Of a stretch of DNA of 64,000 nt, positions 1-8,496 are shown piece after piece (position 1 is the stretch's first letter; every line of letters starts with the position of its first letter). This DNA comes from Arthrobacter antibioticus (GTDB taxonomy: Bacteria > Actinomycetota > Actinomycetes > Actinomycetales > Micrococcaceae). The translations under genes were made by a program, and so were the position numbers. The notes under the pieces are model-generated. The model was not told the DNA's origin. It ran no database searches and worked only from the letters and a program-made list of their open reading frames with translations. The stretch is taken from NCBI RefSeq assembly GCF_030063205.1, contig NZ_JASISQ010000001.1:857152-921151 (forward strand). Direction: 5' to 3'.

Positions 1-52
1 ACTGCATCAGGGAAGCTGTCTGCGTTGCTGACTTGGTGAACATGAGAAAAGT

Positions 53-94
53 AATTGCCCCGGCGTCCAAGCTCACTTGGACGCCGGGGCAATT
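53..94 (-). terminator. Intrinsic terminator of the SDR gene
   Basis: A perfect 19-bp inverted repeat (53-71 and 76-94) with a 4-nt loop lies just downstream of the minus-strand SDR gene. On the minus strand the stem is followed by ACTTTTC, a short T-rich tail. The length, GC-rich core and position fit a rho-independent terminator; the tail is short. Confidence 0.7.
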
Positions 95-108
95 CGGTGG
101 ATCGATTA

Positions 109-765
109 TTAAGACTGCATGTACAGGATCTCTCCTGCCGCTTTTCCACTATGCAGATCCCAGTATGCTTCCGCGATCAAATCCGGATCAAAGAAAGTAC
201 CTGACGCAACGGCACCCCCGATGGTCACCGTACCCACCTTGAGGCCGTGCTTGGCGAACTCCTCAGCGAGCGTGAAGGTCAGATTGCGAAGGCCGGCTTT
301 GCTGATGGCGGCGGATGCCCTCGACGCAACGGGATTCAGGGCCAGTAGGCCTCCCGTGAAAAGAATGGAACCCGAACCGTGTGCAATCATGGCAGGAGCC
401 ACCAGCTGAGCGCAGATCAGCGCCCCGACCACGTTGACCGAAAAATCCTTGGTTAGGTCCATAGGGTCTAGGACGGACGGGTTGGCAATCGTGTTGGCAC
501 CGGCGTTGTAGACCAAGGCATCCAATGTTCCGTGTTCTGCCTGGATGCGGGCAAAAGCCGATTTCAGGCTCTGCTCATCGCTCACATCTGAAACGATGCC
601 GTGGGCTTGGATCCCAGCATCTTGAAGTTCTGATACCCGGAGTGCAAGTGATTCAGGGTTTCTGGCCAGTAGGATAATTGTGAAGCCGTTGGCCCCGAAT
701 TTCCTGGCGACTCCGGCACTAACGCCGGGACCGGCCCCAACTATTGCCACATATTTATTGTTCAT
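109..765 (-). CDS. SDR-family NAD(P)-dependent oxidoreductase
   Basis: A protein of about 218 residues with a short-chain dehydrogenase fold. The N-terminus carries a nucleotide-binding loop (VGAGPGVSAG, close to the TGxxxGIG pattern) and a later YNAG segment (NNAG equivalent). The catalytic Tyr of the usual YxxxK motif is not clear: the matching region reads SRASAAISKAGL, with Ser where Tyr is expected. The enzyme may therefore be an atypical SDR, or one whose activity does not depend on that Tyr. The start at 765 is preferred because the fold begins there (MNNKYVAIVG) and a GGAA precedes it; an in-frame upstream start at 861 would add 32 unrelated residues. Substrate unknown. It stands alone, with about 285 bp of non-coding DNA upstream and a terminator downstream. 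Confidence 0.85.
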   Translation of the reverse strand: MNNKYVAIVGAGPGVSAGVARKFGANGFTIILLARNPESLALRVSELQDAGIQAHGIVSDVSDEQSLKSAFARIQAEHGTLDALVYNAGANTIANPSVLDPMDLTKDFSVNVVGALICAQLVAPAMIAHGSGSILFTGGLLALNPVASRASAAISKAGLRNLTFTLAEEFAKHGLKVGTVTIGGAVASGTFFDPDLIAEAYWDLHSGKAAGEILYMQS

Positions 766-1050
766 TTCCACTGCTTTCGATAGACGTGGTTGCGATGACA
801 ACAAGTCGGTTGGAAAGGAGCTGGAGAGGCGTTCGAGGCGTGGGCAGGCATTCCATGTCATGCGCGTAAGAGGATTGAATTTTTAATGTATCACGCGGAA
901 AATTTACCTTTAGAACCGGTGCGGGCATACGCGCCGATGGTTTCCTAGCCGTTGCGGACCGTGGCAAGGTTCAGCGATTGTATTCCCTCATCCAGTGTGA
1001 GTATTTTCATCCGGCCATTGTTCTCACCGGAGAACGTTTCTTGTTGATGT

Positions 1051-1491
1051 TCAACGGTGAGGAGCGAATTGCGCCCGCGACAGAATGCCTTCTATGACCC
1101 CGGTTTTGGCATCGGCGCAGGCATTCATATCCGAAAAGCCGCGGGACATGAGCTGGCGTTTGGTACGCGCGTACAACTCTCGATCTTCGAGGTTATTTCG
1201 AAGCCTGTTGCGGAGCATGAGGTAAGCGTTGACATTGGGATGGTCGTTTTCAAGCAGATGGATATGAACCTTCAGAGCCGGCGTTCTGAGCATGCGGTGT
1301 CCGGGTTCGCGGACTCGAAGCTCATATCCAGCTTTGAGAAGTGGGACCAGATAATCCTCTTCAGCGGTAATATCTGCAACCGTCACCAAAATATCGACAA
1401 GGGGTTTCGCCGCCAGAGTTGGGACCGACGTCGAACCAATGTGTTCTATAGAAACCGCTTGGCTTCCCAACGCAGTCCTAGTCTGGGCCAA
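1051..1491 (-). CDS. GrpB/UPF0157 family protein
   Basis: The family is recognised from EHIGSTSVPTLAAKPLVDI near the N-terminus and the later HIHLLENDHPN segment, which matches the nucleotidyltransferase-like GrpB fold (UPF0157). Members are usually about 170 residues and begin with a Y-D-x-x-W-P segment. Here only 146 residues are encoded, from a TTG start, because an in-frame stop lies 9 bp upstream of that TTG, so the usual first 20-25 residues are missing. A GAGGGG lies 6 nt before the TTG, so translation from it is plausible. It follows the small membrane protein gene on the same strand by 28 bp. The biochemical role of the family is not firmly known. Confidence 0.75.
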   Translation of the reverse strand: MAQTRTALGSQAVSIEHIGSTSVPTLAAKPLVDILVTVADITAEEDYLVPLLKAGYELRVREPGHRMLRTPALKVHIHLLENDHPNVNAYLMLRNRLRNNLEDRELYARTKRQLMSRGFSDMNACADAKTGVIEGILSRAQFAPHR

Positions 1492-1519
1492 GTGGGCCCC
1501 TCAAGCGATTCGCCCGCAG

Positions 1520-1771
1520 TCACCAGCGGGTAGGGCTCTGACGGTTGGGCGCGCCTTCGTGACGCCTCGACAGCGCAGGATTTCCTTTCACTGCGATGGA
1601 CCAGGCACCTAGCCCAAACGCGGCGGCGGCTAGAGCGTTGAAGATTACTTTATCCGCCCCCGCTCCGTTTAAGACATCGATTACCCCTATGATCACAAAA
1701 GCAGCAGCCAATAGGGCTATGCAGAATGAGAAGATCATGGCCCATCGTGGTAGGTTTCGAATTTCCTTCAC
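1520..1771 (-). CDS. Small two-helix membrane protein
   Basis: About 83 residues with two hydrophobic segments (roughly residues 10-33 and 44-60) and a basic C-terminal tail. No family was recognised. The GTG at 1771 is chosen because AGGAG lies 9 nt before it; TTG codons at 1780 and 1777 are alternatives too close to that ribosome site. It lies upstream of the GrpB-like gene and is probably co-transcribed with it. Function unknown. Confidence 0.6.
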   Translation of the reverse strand: MKEIRNLPRWAMIFSFCIALLAAAFVIIGVIDVLNGAGADKVIFNALAAAAFGLGAWSIAVKGNPALSRRHEGAPNRQSPTRW

Positions 1772-2125
1772 TGCCAACAACTCCTTTTACTAAAGTAGAT
1801 TTGATGGTGATTTAGATCATACCCCTTTTGCTTCTTCTCCCTCAGGCAAAGAGCTGCGGCAAAAAGCAGCCACGCCCCGAGATGGCCAATGACTTCCAAG
1901 AAGTGACAGCCACCATCGCTAATTAGCCGGCCGTGGTAGAAGCAAGGCAGCGAAAGTGTGCTGATTTTCCTCGAATACGAGGATCGTAATGAGCTGGCCT
2001 CCTGCTAACACCTTCAGTGCACAAAGGCGTTTGCCCTGGAACTGTACAGCGCAGCGTCCCTTACAGAGGTCAACGGGACAGCCTATATTTTTTTGATAAT
2101 TCTAAGTCAGTAGTAGGAGAATAGT
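1772..2125. other. Intergenic stretch without a recognised gene
   Basis: About 350 bp between the leftward small membrane gene and the rightward gene at 2126. It is more AT-rich than its surroundings. It contains a 6-bp hairpin with an AATA loop at 1968-1983 and an AT-rich tract at 2081-2100 just before the ribosome site AGGAGA (2115-2120). It probably holds divergent promoters, but no convincing -35/-10 pair was found. Confidence 0.4.
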
Positions 2126-2338
2126 GTGAAGAAAGTTACCGAACCGAAGAGGCAGAGAGCGCAATTATATTTCCGAGACCGCGGCCCATCTTCATCACAC
2201 CGCTTATGCTTTGACCAGAACATACAAGGCCGTTTGCAAGCACTGCACGAGGAAGCTCAAGGTCAAGCGTTGGAAGCCAGCCAGCTGTATCAGCAGGATG
2301 TGGTCCGGGGCCACCCCTTACAAGGAATGGACCGATGA
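2126..2338 (+). CDS. Hypothetical protein, frame uncertain
   Basis: A possible 70-residue protein beginning at GTG 2126, with AGGAGA five bases upstream. Its stop overlaps the ATG of the next gene (ATGA at 2335-2338), a translational-coupling arrangement. No family was recognised and the composition is Gln/Arg-rich. Another reading frame (starting at 2130, without an early start codon) is also open until about 2369 and encodes a more protein-like peptide with a KAVCKHC segment. This could therefore be a frameshifted remnant. The start signals favour the frame given, but confidence is low. Confidence 0.35.
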   Translation: MKKVTEPKRQRAQLYFRDRGPSSSHRLCFDQNIQGRLQALHEEAQGQALEASQLYQQDVVRGHPLQGMDR

Positions 2339-2883
2339 AGGTTTACTCATTTCACGAGGGTGCATTTGATTCGGTGACGAAATCAATGGAGCCTGTGAAC
2401 GTCCTCGCAAGTGATGGTTCAATCGCTGGCGTTATCACTCGCGGTAAAATACCTGGTTGTGAGATAGCCGGTACTTTTCAGTTCACCCCGGAGACAGGTC
2501 CGCATACAAGCATCGGCGTGCGTAGAGCAACGATCAGATCCGCCTTTTCGCGGCTGTTCAGACCGACCTACGAGGTCATTCATGATGGCGTTGCCGACAT
2601 ATTTGTTGATCGGCTCGGAGAGAATTTTCTTTACTTTGCAGTCAAAGGCCAACTTAACGGTGGGGTAATCACCGCTCGAGAGGACTGGGACGGTTCCGTT
2701 GTAGTAACTGCGCAACGCAAAGCGCTCGGCCGTTTCCAACCAGGAGGCGTTTTGGCCAGGACTCGAGTGGAGATTGCAGAGGCCGTACCGGGTACGGCCG
2801 AATTCGGACTCTTAATTTTATTACCGCTCATTCACAGTATTTACAAGGACGAATCCGACGCTGTAGCTTCATTGTTCGGATAG
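2335..2883 (+). CDS. Hypothetical protein, possible tubby/scramblase-like fold
   Basis: A 182-residue protein with no signal peptide and one hydrophobic C-terminal segment (GLLILLPLIHSIY, about residues 157-169). The middle part alternates short beta-like stretches (TYEVIHDGVADIFVDRLG, FLYFAVKGQL, GSVVVTAQRK). That recalls the tubby C-terminal/scramblase-like barrel with a final hydrophobic helix, but this is only a visual impression. AAGGA 8-12 nt upstream supports the ATG at 2335. It lies in a probable two-gene unit and ends before a hairpin at 2991. No function is assigned. Confidence 0.65.
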   Translation: MKVYSFHEGAFDSVTKSMEPVNVLASDGSIAGVITRGKIPGCEIAGTFQFTPETGPHTSIGVRRATIRSAFSRLFRPTYEVIHDGVADIFVDRLGENFLYFAVKGQLNGGVITAREDWDGSVVVTAQRKALGRFQPGGVLARTRVEIAEAVPGTAEFGLLILLPLIHSIYKDESDAVASLFG

Positions 2884-2990
2884 CAGCACCAGCCGGGTTG
2901 CTTGGTTGGTTCAAATCCAACAATGGCACCCTTCTTTGAACAGGCTGCACTAGTCTTGGAAGTCTTTGATTATGGCTTCGCCAGAAACGA

Positions 2991-3030
2991 GAAATGACGG
3001 CCGCCCCGGATGTGGAGTGGCCGTCATTTC
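2991..3030. terminator. Hairpin between convergent genes
   Basis: Two 12-bp complementary arms (2991-3002 and 3019-3030; gaaatgacggcc and its complement) with a 16-nt loop. It lies between the rightward gene ending at 2883 and the leftward DJ-1-like gene ending at 3054. It could serve as a terminator in both directions; there is no long T tract. Confidence 0.55.
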
Positions 3031-3053
3031 ACTGCGCTAGTGTGTGCTCAGAG

Positions 3054-3821
3054 TCAGTGTTCCTCTGCCGCAGCAGCCGCCTTTTTGGCGTCTTTCTCCG
3101 CACGCAAAGCATCTGCTTCATGCTGCTCTTCTGCCTTTTCCTGATGGATGACTTCAGCCAAGAGCTTCTCCATCTCCTTGGCAACCCCTGCCGCTGATGC
3201 GGGATTTTGGCCGGTAACAAGTCGCTCGTCAACTACCACCTTCTCCTCAAAGACATCCGCGAAAACATGAGTTGCCCCTAGTTCTTCGAGCCTGTCTGCC
3301 AGGAAGAAGGGAATGACTTTGTCCTTGCCTGCGGCTACTTCCTCGTCGTTGGTGAAAGCCGCAACATTTCGGCCGTTGACAAGGTGTATGCCATTGGCCA
3401 ATTCCACGTTCACTAAGCCAGCAGGCCCATGACAGACAGCACCCACAACACCGCCTGAGTTGTAGATACTAGCAACTAGCTTTTGAAGGCCTTCACTGTC
3501 CGGGAAGTCCCACATGGTGCCGTGGCCACCCACGAGGAAGACGGCGTCATATTGTTCCGGGTCAATGACATCGACGCGGGCCGTGTTGTACAGGCCAGCT
3601 CGCGTTGTCTCGTCCTCTGTGAAGGCAACTTGAATGGGGTCTTCCACGTCAACGCCGTCGTGCGGGGGTTGACCACCTTTAATGGATGCGAAGTCAACGA
3701 AATGTCCGGAGTCTTTGAAGACTTTCCAGGGATGTGCAGCTTCGCCTACGTTGTAGCCGGTCTTTTCTCCGGTGTCACCGATCTCGGAAACGCTGGTCAG
3801 TACCATGAGGATTTTCTTCAT
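3054..3821 (-). CDS. DJ-1/PfpI (class I GATase-like) family protein, Hsp31-like
   Basis: A 255-residue protein of the DJ-1/ThiJ/PfpI superfamily, close in layout to HchA/Hsp31-like glyoxalase or chaperone proteins. The catalytic elbow is visible as GGVVGAVCHGPAGL, with the presumed nucleophile Cys followed by His, and an upstream FLVGGHGTMWD segment supplies the conserved glycine-rich turn. The start at 3821 has AAAGGAG seven bases upstream; an earlier in-frame start at 3848 would add nine residues. The last 30 residues are an unusual Lys/Ala/Glu-rich helical tail not needed for the fold. A role in detoxifying reactive carbonyls or in stress protection is inferred from the family. Confidence 0.85.
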   Translation of the reverse strand: MKKILMVLTSVSEIGDTGEKTGYNVGEAAHPWKVFKDSGHFVDFASIKGGQPPHDGVDVEDPIQVAFTEDETTRAGLYNTARVDVIDPEQYDAVFLVGGHGTMWDFPDSEGLQKLVASIYNSGGVVGAVCHGPAGLVNVELANGIHLVNGRNVAAFTNDEEVAAGKDKVIPFFLADRLEELGATHVFADVFEEKVVVDERLVTGQNPASAAGVAKEMEKLLAEVIHQEKAEEQHEADALRAEKDAKKAAAAAEEH

Positions 3822-4003
3822 GAGGTGCTCCTTTCGTCCATTTCCCACCCTAGACGAATCGCAGACATCATGACCAGTCCGGGTCAGAAACTCCCAGCGT
3901 GTACACAGATTCAGTGGGATGACCAGCGAACCACACCACCGTACATCGCCAAAGATGGATGTCTATCACAAGATGTCGAACAAACGGTTCCAAGGCTTGG
4001 GAA

Positions 4004-5272
4004 CTACTCCGCGCGGGTCAGCTGCTTTCGCAATACCACTGAAGCTACAATGCCGAGCACGAATAACGTTGATGCTGCTGCAATCGGGACAAGGAACGCG
4101 GCATCGTAGCCAACACTTTGCGCCAGCGAACCCGAAAGTGCCGAACCCAATGCCGTGCCCGCCACAATGCCACTAGCTAAGGCTGTCATGACGGTGCCCA
4201 TCCACTGCGGCGGGGCTACAACACTGCCAACGCTGAAGATTGTCACCATGGTGGGGCCTACGGGCAAACCCACCAGCAGCAGCACCCAAGCCATCTGGCC
4301 TAACGACTCCGGCGCCAAGAAAAACACAGTCCCGCCTGCCATGAAGCCAGATGCCAGCACCCACCGCCACGCATAGCTGAACTTCACTGGCCAATAGGCC
4401 ACTGACAGGGCCGTCAGCGCCGAGCTGGCACCCATGATCGCGTACATCAGCCCGGCCTGGTCAACAGAACCATAGACACCTGTAAAAGCTGCCAGCGCTG
4501 TTTGCGAAGAACCAAAGAACGTCCCCATGCACAGCATCGCAGCCACCGGCACTGCCACGAGGAACCAGTTGGGCCTTTCCTCGCTCACGTAGCCTGCATT
4601 GCCCACCGTGCTGCTTGCAGCTGGGCGTGCACTGACGTAATCCGCGGTTGGGTGGAGAGCGAAAAGTGTTACAAGTGACACTGTCATGACAGCAGCGAGA
4701 ACAAGCGGCAGCCAAGGCGCCACAAGTGACGCCAGCAGACCCACAAGGGCCGGGCCCAAGACAAATGTCACTTCATCGGCTGTTCCTTCAAGGGACAAGG
4801 CCGTGTCAACCATGGGTCCGCGCTGACTCGCAGGGAGTTTCTTACTCAACGCCATCCAGCGCACACGGGACAGTGGGCCCACCTGGGGCGAGGTTCCCCC
4901 AGCCGCCAGAGCCGTTAGGAGCACCACCACTGTTGCGCCGTCAGTGAGCTGGGCACCGCTGTCAGGCAAGAGCAAATAGGCCAGCACAACGACGGCCGTC
5001 ACCAAAATGAAATTCACCACAGCAGCAACCAGCAGCACCCCCCGCTGTCCCAGCCGGTCTGCCAGGTAGCCCACAACTGGCGCCCCCGCGGCTGCACCCA
5101 AACCAATGCACCCCGCCGCGAACCCTCCGATCGCGTACGAGTCGCTGACATGGGTGACCATTGTCAGCACACCGATTGTCAGCATCGCTAGAGGAACACG
5201 GGCAAAGAGTCCCAAGGGAATATAACTTTTTCCGGCCAATCTGGGCAGCACGGAGTAGCGGCCACCCTTCAC
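4004..5272 (-). CDS. MFS transporter
   Basis: A 422-residue hydrophobic protein with about 12 membrane segments and the MFS loop 2-3 motif in the form GYLADRLGQRG. It starts with GTG. The substrate cannot be told from sequence; the size and layout fit a drug/metabolite exporter (YcaD/Bcr-like). It lies 131 bp downstream of sbcC on the same strand, so it may be read from its own promoter or from read-through. Confidence 0.85.
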   Translation of the reverse strand: MKGGRYSVLPRLAGKSYIPLGLFARVPLAMLTIGVLTMVTHVSDSYAIGGFAAGCIGLGAAAGAPVVGYLADRLGQRGVLLVAAVVNFILVTAVVVLAYLLLPDSGAQLTDGATVVVLLTALAAGGTSPQVGPLSRVRWMALSKKLPASQRGPMVDTALSLEGTADEVTFVLGPALVGLLASLVAPWLPLVLAAVMTVSLVTLFALHPTADYVSARPAASSTVGNAGYVSEERPNWFLVAVPVAAMLCMGTFFGSSQTALAAFTGVYGSVDQAGLMYAIMGASSALTALSVAYWPVKFSYAWRWVLASGFMAGGTVFFLAPESLGQMAWVLLLVGLPVGPTMVTIFSVGSVVAPPQWMGTVMTALASGIVAGTALGSALSGSLAQSVGYDAAFLVPIAAASTLFVLGIVASVVLRKQLTRAE

Positions 5273-5403
5273 AGCAGTGGCAGCGGGCGCGGGAGCGTTG
5301 GGGGAAGACGAGGAACTCAGCTACTTTCGAATCTTTTTGCCTTGGACTCTGCCGGTATCAACCACCGGTTCATTTGATCCACAGACCGCCCAAGTCTACC
5401 CTT

Positions 5404-8400
5404 TTAGGGAGCCGCTGCGCCCGCCATTCTCAGCTCTAAGGTGGAGCCATGACGGCCTTTGTTCACGTGCAGGTGCAGGGGGATCCGCTGCTTCATCTGC
5501 TCTACATGGCTGACGAGCCCAACCATCCGTCCGCCGTCGCGCAGAGACTCAAGGGCTTCCATCACTTGCTCAAGGGAGTCCTCATCGAGACTGCCAAAAC
5601 CTTCATCGACGAAGAGTGTCTCAATATCTAGGCCGCCGGATTCGTACTGGACCACATCAGAGAGGCCCAATGCCAGAGCCAAGGAAGCCATGAATGACTC
5701 CCCACCTGAAAGCGTCGCTGTGTCACGGCTCATCCCCGTCCATTGGTCTACGACCTCCAGGCCTAGTCCGGATTTCTTATTGCCTGATTTCGCATCGCTA
5801 TGCCGCAACGTGTAGCGGGCGTCGCTCATGGTTGCCAAACGCGTCGAGGCAGCCTCGGCTACCTGCTCCAAGCGCGCAGCCAGAACGTAGCTTGTCAGCG
5901 TCATCTTCAAGTTGTTATCCCCCAATCCGCGGACTGTCTCTGAAAGCCCAGCCAGCATCCGGGCTTTTTCACGAAGTGGAGCAACAACTCTCTCCTGTTC
6001 CTGGAATGCGGCTGCTGTGTTCCGGAGCTGTTCCGCGGCCGAAAGTGCCAGCCCCAGGGCCAGCGCACCCTCGCGTGCCTTCGTTTGAGCATGCCGTGCC
6101 CCCTGGGCCAATTCCGCAAGGACCTCTCCGCTTGCCGCACCAATATTAGCGTCCACTTCAACCTGGGCGGCAATGATCTCAGGCATAGCCAGTCTGTCAG
6201 CGTTCACCGCCACAGCTCTGGCATGGCCCTTGATGTCCTTATCCAGGGCCGCCGCAGCGGCCGGAGTGAGCAGAGCTGCCTGGACCGCTTCGACGTCGTC
6301 AAACGCTGAGTCTGCGAGCGCTTGTTCCAGCGCAACCGCGGCATCCTCCTTGGCAGCCTCGGCTGTGGCCCGGTTGCGCACGGCGACCAGGAGCTCCTGT
6401 CCTGGAATTTGAGCCTGCACCAACGCAGTACGGCGTTTCAACAGCGATTCGTATCCGTCACGAACGACGGCCAGGTGTTCTTGCAAAAGCGCTATTTCTT
6501 CGCCCACCGCAGCAGTGCCAGCTCCCAACGATGCAGCCTGTCCGGTTGCTGCCAGCATTTCCGTTTGAGCCTGATCTATGCGGATTTGGAGTCCTACGGC
6601 TTCTGAACTCAAGGCTGCCAGTTCCGACGCTGCCTCGGTGGCTTGGCCATGCGCAAGCGTGGCCCGCTGCACTCTGTCCTTCGTTTCTTGCAGATCACTC
6701 TCACCTCCACGTTCGGCAAGGACAACAAGACGGTTTTTGGCCTCTGCGAGCTGTGTGCCAGCCGTGACGGCAAGCCCTTCAGCCGCCTCGAAAGCACTCT
6801 TGGCGACCTTTTCAGCCCTTACCAGATCAGCGCCGGATCCGGCCAGTGGTGAGGGAGCAGGGTGGACTTTGCTGCCGCATACTTGGCATGGTTCACCATC
6901 GACGAGGTTGGCAGCCAGTTCTCCGGCGACGTGGTTGAGCCTGTCGTTGAATGCCCCCAGCCAGCGTTCCTTTGCACTCAGGGCCACTTCACGAGCGTTA
7001 GCTTCAGCCACGGCGAGCTCGGATACCTTGTGATTCTGGCGCTGGTGCTCTTCAATGGCTACAACAAGCACTTGTGCTTGCGCGGCGTCTTGGCTCGAAT
7101 GCTCCATGGTTTGGGCCACCGGGCGCAACTTCTCCTGAGATTGAAGTACCTGACTCAAGCGTGTTTTGGCGGCGGAGGCAGAGCTAGCTTGCTCGTCCTG
7201 GTGTGTAAGTGCCGCAGCCAGCGCTTTTTCGCCTTTGATAAGATCTGCAGTTTTCTGTAGTAGCCGGGCTTCATCAGGTAGTGCCCCATCTACGGTTCCA
7301 AGCCGTGTGCTCAGCTCACGATCGTATCTTTCTAAGTCGGAGATCTCTGCCGCGTGCGCCGGTTGACCCAGCAAGGCACCTGCAATGTCATTTCCGTCAA
7401 AGATTGCCGTTGCAGCAGCTACTCGTCTCTGCGCTCGCTCACTCTCGCTGCCCGTTCTCTTGGCTGCAGCCAGCACTGCTGCCAAGACCTGTGCTTGATG
7501 GTGTTGCTCCTGTTGGTGGCGCCATTGCAGAGCCGTTTGTCCCAGATGTTCCAGTCTTTCGCGTTCTGCAACCGCTGTGGCAAACGCCTTGTGACGGCTG
7601 CTACGACTTTCTGCTTCCGCCACGGCGTTTACCAATGATTCGGACTCAGCCTCGAATTCCTTTGCACGTTTCATGGCACGGTCAACGCCCAGAGCAAGGC
7701 CAACGCGCAGTATCTCAAATAGCTCAGACCCATGCAGCTCGTTAAATTCAACACCGCCTGAGGCCTCCGGCTCGTTCGACGTTGTGTTCTTCTCTGCGAC
7801 CTGGGCAGCGTTGGCGGCCAGAACCGGCGCCGCTTGGCCGCGGCCAAGCTGCTCGGTCGCCGCCAGCTCACCCAACCCAGCAGCAACGGCCAGTTGAGCG
7901 GTCCTTGAATCGGTGGCCAAACGATTCTCTAGGTCTTTGTAAACGTCGGTGCCAAACAGTTTTTGCAGCAACACCTGCCGCTCTTCCGCGCTGGCACGCA
8001 GAAAAGCGGCAAAGTCACCCTGCGCCAACAAAACAACTTTGGTGAACTGCGCCATGTTCATGCCGAGAAGGTCTTGAATCTCAGCAGCCGATTCGTCATT
8101 GCGGGCTGATTTGACCTCCCATCCTGCGGTAGTTTTTTCACGTAACTGGGTGCTTGCCTGCTCTCGCGTTGTGCCAGTGCCGCGTTTGAGCGGGCGCATC
8201 CATTCGGGGCTGCGGCGCACCTCCAGGCGCCGACCACCAGCGCTAAACTCACACACAACTTCGGGGACAACGCCCTCGGCTGCATGATGGCTGCGCAACT
8301 GGTTCTGGGCTCCTTGCCGTGCACCGGGCACTCGGCCATAAAGCGCATAGGCGATAGCGTCAAGAACGCTGGTTTTGCCTGCTCCTGTGGAACCGTTGAG

Positions 8401-8496
8401 AAGGAACAGTCCTTGGGCGCCCAGCTTGTCAAAATCAACAATTTCACGGCCTGCAAAGGGACCAAAGGCTTGAATTTCTAAGCGGTGGATCCTCAC
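5404..8496 (-). CDS. sbcC: Exonuclease SbcCD subunit C (SMC-like ATPase)
   Basis: A 1030-residue SMC/Rad50-type ATPase. Walker A is GSTGAGKT (about residues 35-42). Long coiled-coil arms flank a zinc hook CQVCGSKVHP near residue 536. The ABC signature LSGGES lies near 927 and Walker B LFVDEGFGSLDED near 960. With SbcD it forms the nuclease that opens DNA hairpins and processes double-strand ends. The start is GTG 8496, overlapping the sbcD stop by 4 bp (GTGA), so the two are translationally coupled. Confidence 0.97.
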   Translation of the reverse strand: MRIHRLEIQAFGPFAGREIVDFDKLGAQGLFLLNGSTGAGKTSVLDAIAYALYGRVPGARQGAQNQLRSHHAAEGVVPEVVCEFSAGGRRLEVRRSPEWMRPLKRGTGTTREQASTQLREKTTAGWEVKSARNDESAAEIQDLLGMNMAQFTKVVLLAQGDFAAFLRASAEERQVLLQKLFGTDVYKDLENRLATDSRTAQLAVAAGLGELAATEQLGRGQAAPVLAANAAQVAEKNTTSNEPEASGGVEFNELHGSELFEILRVGLALGVDRAMKRAKEFEAESESLVNAVAEAESRSSRHKAFATAVAERERLEHLGQTALQWRHQQEQHHQAQVLAAVLAAAKRTGSESERAQRRVAAATAIFDGNDIAGALLGQPAHAAEISDLERYDRELSTRLGTVDGALPDEARLLQKTADLIKGEKALAAALTHQDEQASSASAAKTRLSQVLQSQEKLRPVAQTMEHSSQDAAQAQVLVVAIEEHQRQNHKVSELAVAEANAREVALSAKERWLGAFNDRLNHVAGELAANLVDGEPCQVCGSKVHPAPSPLAGSGADLVRAEKVAKSAFEAAEGLAVTAGTQLAEAKNRLVVLAERGGESDLQETKDRVQRATLAHGQATEAASELAALSSEAVGLQIRIDQAQTEMLAATGQAASLGAGTAAVGEEIALLQEHLAVVRDGYESLLKRRTALVQAQIPGQELLVAVRNRATAEAAKEDAAVALEQALADSAFDDVEAVQAALLTPAAAAALDKDIKGHARAVAVNADRLAMPEIIAAQVEVDANIGAASGEVLAELAQGARHAQTKAREGALALGLALSAAEQLRNTAAAFQEQERVVAPLREKARMLAGLSETVRGLGDNNLKMTLTSYVLAARLEQVAEAASTRLATMSDARYTLRHSDAKSGNKKSGLGLEVVDQWTGMSRDTATLSGGESFMASLALALGLSDVVQYESGGLDIETLFVDEGFGSLDEDSLEQVMEALESLRDGGRMVGLVSHVEQMKQRIPLHLHVNKGRHGSTLELRMAGAAAP

